10,001 bases of DNA from Gammaproteobacteria bacterium (GTDB lineage Bacteria; Pseudomonadota; Gammaproteobacteria; BMS3Bbin11): assembly GCA_030636465.1 (NCBI GenBank), contig DAOVWW010000027.1:1-10001 (forward strand), written 5' to 3'. The stretch's first letter is position 1. The number at the start of each line of letters is the position of its first letter. Positions 6,822 through 10,001 of this stretch are shown piece after piece. The position numbers were made by a program, and so were the translations under genes. The notes under the pieces are model-generated. The model had not been told where the DNA came from, searched no databases, and worked only from the letters and a program-made list of their open reading frames with translations.

Positions 6822-7670
6822 TTAGAAGAAATCACTGGATCCATCTAGCAGCTGACGTGCCTCTTCCTGCGCCAGTGTATTAATGAGTGTCAGCCCTGGT
6901 GCCACAGCTGATGCGGCAAGAACATCATTGAGTAATTTATCATGCAATTCCTGGTTAAATATCATGCGCGCATAATAGCGAGCATACAGAGTCTTTGCCA
7001 TAAGGTTTTTACCATCACTTAGTTTAATTGCCTGTTCGAAATATTTTTTTGCGAGTTCAGGTTTTCCTCCCATCGCTGCCGGTAGAAATGCATTGAGTAC
7101 AGCAAGGTACAACTGGGCGTTGCCATTATCCCAGGCAGGGTCCAACTCAACTACTCTCTGCATAATAGCTTTTATTTTGGGGATTTCAGCAATAGCAATC
7201 CAGTCATCAGAGCGACTTTGTATCCAGCCTGCCCAGGCGACGCCCCAGGTATTAAGGACTGTCAGATCGCCTTTTCCTGTTTTCTGCAGGGCTTTTTCAA
7301 ATTCCGGGAAGTGTAATTCAGGTATAGCGCAGAGATCTTTTCGTTTTATGCAGAAGGCATGTAATGCATAGTGCAGGGATTTTTCAGTTAGACGCTTTGC
7401 TCGCGCAGGTTCTTCTGTAGCAAATGCTCCAGCGTAGGAACCATACAGGCTGCTGCCCGCAACCAGTAAATCGATATCGTCGGGAGAGCCCTGTATAAAG
7501 CTGTCTATCATTATCAGGTATGCAGGGGCACCCTGGCGCACCGTATCAGGGTCATTTTGATTCTGGATAGCCTGGCTGAGATTGTCAGCCAGATCTTTAG
7601 TAGCAGAAGTTACGAGGGTGCTACAACCACTAACAGTCAGAAACAGAGATATAAGGAAAACTAAGCGCAT
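6822..7670 (-). CDS. tatT: TatT-type TRAP-associated lipoprotein (TPR-like)
   Basis: The N-terminus MRLVFLISLFLTVSGC is a lipoprotein signal with lipobox VSGC, so C16 would be lipidated. S17 at position +2 predicts outer-membrane sorting. The rest of the 282 residues appears helical. NAQLYLAVLNAFLPAAMGGK (184-203) followed by AKKYFEQAIKLSDG (207-220) resembles TPR helices. I recognise it as the TRAP transporter TatT component family, typified by Tp0956 of Treponema pallidum. Tp0956 forms a trimer that binds the receptor Tp0957. It is the first gene of the operon, followed after 57 bases by the receptor gene, which strongly supports this assignment. The role proposed for the family is to shelter or deliver ligand to the receptor; the ligand here is unknown. 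Confidence 0.87.
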   Translation of the reverse strand: MRLVFLISLFLTVSGCSTLVTSATKDLADNLSQAIQNQNDPDTVRQGAPAYLIMIDSFIQGSPDDIDLLVAGSSLYGSYAGAFATEEPARAKRLTEKSLHYALHAFCIKRKDLCAIPELHFPEFEKALQKTGKGDLTVLNTWGVAWAGWIQSRSDDWIAIAEIPKIKAIMQRVVELDPAWDNGNAQLYLAVLNAFLPAAMGGKPELAKKYFEQAIKLSDGKNLMAKTLYARYYARMIFNQELHDKLLNDVLAASAVAPGLTLINTLAQEEARQLLDGSSDFF

Positions 7671-7697
7671 TATTCAGGTCCATTTTTAGCAGCGCTA

Positions 7698-7725
7698 ATT
7701 ATACTGGCAATGGGGGGTGTGTCGC
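7698..7725 (-). promoter_or_regulatory. candidate promoter of the TatT-TRAP operon
   Basis: On the minus strand a perfect -10 TATAAT (7698-7703) is preceded after 16 bases by GCGACA (7720-7725), which matches the -35 consensus at four of six positions. The spacer contains a run of six C. Transcription would begin about 20 bases before the tatT start codon. This is the best sigma-70-like site in the 80-base gap between mltD and tatT. Confidence 0.55.
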
Positions 7726-7750
7726 TAGGGTATATGAGGACCTTAGATGC

Positions 7751-9196
7751 TTAGTAGCGCCAGATTTTTAATTTCTGGCCTTTGAAAAGCAGGTCACTGG
7801 AGCTGATCTTATTCCACCTGGTCAGTTCGTTGAGAGTTACTTTGTAACGCCTGGACAACGACCACAGCGTATCGCCTTTCTTAACTGATATTATTTTAGG
7901 TGAGCCTGATGATGCGGACCGACTGCTGGAGCGGGAGCTAGTTTTTTTATAGCTTTTAGACTTTGCAGTCCGGTAACTTTTCCCCTGTGGTATCAGGAGA
8001 TTCTGATTTATCTGTAATCTGCTACTTTTGAGATTATTTGTTTTTTTCAACGAGGACACAGTAACACCATGTCTTTTAGCAATAGCACCGAGGGTATCGC
8101 CTTTTTTGACCCGGTAATGGGCCCAGTTCACGCGCTGGTGCTGCGGAATTCCTGCTAGCGCATTCGCAACAGCTGCAGAAGAATGGACAGGGACCAAAAG
8201 GTGATGAGGTCCTTTCGGGTCAGTTGCCCAACGTTTAATGCCGGGATTAAGCATTTCCAGCTCTTCAATTCGGATATTTGCAGCATCGGCGACAATCCCA
8301 AGCTCTACCTGGCTGCTTAAACGAACAACACTAAAATAAGGCTGGTTTGGAATTTTCTTAATTTTGAGGCCGTATTTTTCCGGATCTTTGATGATATTAC
8401 TGAAGGCAATCAACTTAGGCACATAACGTCGGGTTTCTGAACGTAATTTCAACGAGGTATAATTCGTTGGCTTGCCTGCACGCTTGTTAGCTTTTATTGC
8501 ACGTGAAACTGTGCCTTCACCGGCGTTATAGCTCGCCAGCGCCAGCGACCAGTCACCATCAAAATCCCTGTTTAATTTTTCCAGATAATTCAGTGCTGCA
8601 TTTGTTGATGCGTAGACATCTTTGCGTCCGTCATACCACCAGTTTTGTTTTAGTCCATAGTGTTTGCCAGTGGCCGGTATAAATTGCCATAAACCCACGG
8701 CCTTGGCACTGGATAAAGCGTGGGGTTTGTAGGCACTTTCTATCGCGGGCAATAAGGCAATTTCCATCGGCATATTGCGCTGCTCGACCTGCACGGTAAT
8801 GTGATAGAGGTAGGGCGTTGCTCTTTTAACCAGGCGATCTATGTATTCAGGGTGAGAAGAAAACCAGCGTTCGTATTCTGCTACATGTTTACTCTGCACA
8901 GCAGGCAGGTCATACCCGGCTCGTATCCTGTCCCACAGGTCATTGAAATCTGCCGCTGAGTAATTAACTTCCTTAGGAAGATACACTCTTGGTGCCGCTG
9001 CTGCCGGGTACTGATTATGAATACTTGCTTGTGCAGGCTCGGATTTTTCTTCGCCATAATCAAAATATGACGACAGAGATTCCTCTTCAGTGTCTTTTTG
9101 AGCACTTTTTTCACTAGTTGTAGCACAGCCGCCGAGTAACAGCAGGCCTGACACGAGCAGGCTAATGATTATATTACTTGTTGGCAGGGCTTTCAT
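7751..9196 (-). CDS. mltD: membrane-bound lytic murein transglycosylase D with two LysM domains
   Basis: This enzyme cleaves the glycan strands of peptidoglycan, releasing 1,6-anhydromuropeptides, and acts at the inner face of the outer membrane. The signal ends in the lipobox LGGC (C24), with Ala at +2. The SLT catalytic domain spans about residues 140-265. The likely catalytic glutamate is E153 in PAIESAYKPHA, followed by AVGLWQFIPATG (166-177) and LASYNAGEG (220-228). Two LysM domains bind glycan: 360-403 (YRVKKGDTLGAIAKRHGV) and 435-481 (ISVKKGDTLWSLSRRYKV). A basic Ser/Lys/Arg linker (405-433) separates them. The 481 residues are slightly longer than E. coli MltD (about 452). It lies upstream of the TRAP operon on the same strand. 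I see no terminator between them, so some read-through is possible. Confidence 0.95.
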   Translation of the reverse strand: MKALPTSNIIISLLVSGLLLLGGCATTSEKSAQKDTEEESLSSYFDYGEEKSEPAQASIHNQYPAAAAPRVYLPKEVNYSAADFNDLWDRIRAGYDLPAVQSKHVAEYERWFSSHPEYIDRLVKRATPYLYHITVQVEQRNMPMEIALLPAIESAYKPHALSSAKAVGLWQFIPATGKHYGLKQNWWYDGRKDVYASTNAALNYLEKLNRDFDGDWSLALASYNAGEGTVSRAIKANKRAGKPTNYTSLKLRSETRRYVPKLIAFSNIIKDPEKYGLKIKKIPNQPYFSVVRLSSQVELGIVADAANIRIEELEMLNPGIKRWATDPKGPHHLLVPVHSSAAVANALAGIPQHQRVNWAHYRVKKGDTLGAIAKRHGVTVSSLKKTNNLKSSRLQINQNLLIPQGKSYRTAKSKSYKKTSSRSSSRSASSGSPKIISVKKGDTLWSLSRRYKVTLNELTRWNKISSSDLLFKGQKLKIWRY

Positions 9197-9480
9197 CGTC
9201 TGGCATTCTGTCTAGTTTCAGGAAAATATAAGATCAATTGTGCAGTTTATGTGTTTTTATATACTCATTACAGCATAGATTTGAGTAAGTATTTTATTTA
9301 GTATCTAAGAGTCTAACTTATAATCTGATGCCAATCTATAAATTAATTTAGATATCACTTGTAACATGCTGTTTATAAATATAAATATATGAATTAGTTT
9401 GGCGTGTTCGAACTTTTCATTGCTTTAAAAAAATTATTAGAAGCAGACCATATAATAATCAAATCAGGCGGGTCAATACA
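9197..9480. other. AT-rich divergent intergenic region between mltD and the methyltransferase gene
   Basis: This gap separates two divergently transcribed genes, so it must hold promoters in both directions. On the plus strand TATAAT at 9451-9456 is the clearest -10 box. Its upstream 35 bases are A/T rich (including seven A in a row) but lack a good -35. On the minus strand, TATATT about 30 bases before the mltD ATG is a weak -10 candidate. I found no tRNA, repeat array or credible small gene in it. Confidence 0.5.
9451..9456 (+). promoter_or_regulatory. candidate -10 box for the methyltransferase gene
   Basis: A perfect TATAAT is followed by a purine-rich AGGCGGG at 9466-9472. A transcript starting near 9463 would have only about 18 bases before the in-frame ATT at 9481, or about 66 bases before the first ATG at 9529. 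There is no convincing -35 hexamer at 16-18 bases, so the call is tentative. Confidence 0.3.
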
Positions 9481-9528
9481 ATTACAGGATTTTCACATTG
9501 GAGTCAGTCTAATCTCGGGCAGTCTATA
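9481..9528 (+). other. in-frame upstream extension of the methyltransferase, no canonical start codon
   Basis: These 16 codons read ITGFSHWSQSNLGQSI and run directly into the ATG at 9529. The segment HWSQSNLGQSIMAAEKAAL resembles the N-terminus of YafS-like methyltransferases, which typically read W-x-x-x-PLG-x-x-LL-x-x-E-x-x-L ahead of the first beta strand. The frame is open back to a TAA at 9382-9384, and that whole stretch has no ATG, GTG or TTG codon. A rare ATT start at 9481, with AGGCGGG upstream at 9466-9472, is one explanation. Confidence 0.4.
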
Positions 9529-10001
9529 ATGGCAGCGGAGAAGGCCGCTTTGCAGAAATTTTTACCCGGGCTGAAAGGCGACATTGCTGTTCAGTACGCA
9601 TTTTCCGGCACATCTGACATGTTGAAGCCTTGCAGGATTGAGCATAAATTCTTTTTACAGGCATGTGAGCATCCAGAAAAGCAGCCGGAGAACGATACGC
9701 AAGATGATGGATTTCAGTCGCTTTACATAAAGGAAAATACATTTCTTCCCTTTGTTTCCTCCTCGGTAGATTGTTGTCTACTATCCCACATGCTGGAATT
9801 CTCAGATGAACCTCATCAACTTTTGCGTGACAGTAAAGAAATCCTTGTTAGTGGCGGACATCTGGTCATCATGGGATTTAATCCCTATAGTTCTTGGGGT
9901 CTGAGGAAATTATTTTCGCGTAGCAGGGCACCCTGGAATGGTCATAATATTTCTGTTTACAAAATACGCGACTGGCTAAGTCTACTGGATTTTCAGGTTA
10001 C
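9529..10001 (+). CDS. YafS-like class I SAM-dependent methyltransferase, 3' truncated by window
   Basis: The frame is open from the ATG at 9529 to the window end (157 codons, no stop). It carries FLPFVSSSVDCCLLSHMLEF, SDEPHQLLRDSKEILVSGGH and LVIMGFNPYSSWGLRKLF, then the pattern PW-N...KIRDWLSLLDFQV. This is the methyltransferase family found next to gloB, rnhA and mltD in Gammaproteobacteria (YafS in E. coli), where the corresponding sequence is LLREADRVLIDDGWLVISGFNP. Such proteins are about 240 residues long, so about 80 residues lie beyond the edge. The glycine-rich SAM motif I is degenerate here (GDIAVQYAFSG), as it is in E. coli YafS. The substrate of the family is not known to me. The start is uncertain because family-like sequence extends upstream of this ATG. 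Confidence 0.8.
   Translation, partial: MAAEKAALQKFLPGLKGDIAVQYAFSGTSDMLKPCRIEHKFFLQACEHPEKQPENDTQDDGFQSLYIKENTFLPFVSSSVDCCLLSHMLEFSDEPHQLLRDSKEILVSGGHLVIMGFNPYSSWGLRKLFSRSRAPWNGHNISVYKIRDWLSLLDFQV

Noticed and set aside
9524..9742. Minus-strand reading frame of 72 codons
   Set aside because: It lies opposite the methyltransferase gene, whose protein motifs are recognisable in the plus frame.

Overview
The window looks like chromosomal core DNA of a gammaproteobacterium of moderate GC content. The evidence is the gene families and their order. A pssA-leuA pair with leuA followed by a family 4 uracil-DNA glycosylase and rimI is a typical gammaproteobacterial arrangement. A mltD gene divergent from a YafS-like methyltransferase matches the mltD/gloB/yafS/rnhA neighbourhood of that class. 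I cannot name a genus. I saw no phage, insertion sequence, CRISPR array, tRNA or rRNA.

Left part (1-3870, + strand). The last codons of an upstream gene are followed by pssA (phosphatidylserine synthase). A roughly 330-base gap then precedes leuA (2-isopropylmalate synthase). This gap is not empty: it holds a candidate promoter, a short leucine-rich reading frame ending in VLLSTLLLR, and several inverted repeats, so it reads as a leucine-sensing leader. Directly behind leuA, almost without spacing, come a family 4 uracil-DNA glycosylase and rimI (ribosomal S18 N-acetyltransferase). The rimI gene appears to start with TTG inside the stop codon of the glycosylase gene.

Middle part (3871-7750). 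A REP-like hairpin separates rimI from a convergent four-gene operon on the minus strand. In transcription order this encodes a TatT-type lipoprotein with TPR-like helices, a periplasmic DctP-family solute receptor, and the DctQ and DctM membrane subunits. Genes two to four overlap by four or fewer bases. This is a TPR-protein-associated TRAP transporter (TPAT), the type first described as Tp0956/Tp0957 in Treponema pallidum. The receptor has tryptophan where classic DctP proteins carry the carboxylate-binding arginine, so its ligand may not be an ordinary organic acid.

Right part (7751-10001). The minus-strand gene mltD encodes a lipoprotein lytic transglycosylase with two LysM domains. After an AT-rich gap, a YafS-like SAM methyltransferase starts on the plus strand and runs off the window. 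Recognisable family sequence continues upstream of its first ATG in an open frame that has no ATG, GTG or TTG codon, so its start is unresolved. The most distinctive features are the TPAT operon with its altered receptor, the leuA leader, and this missing start codon.
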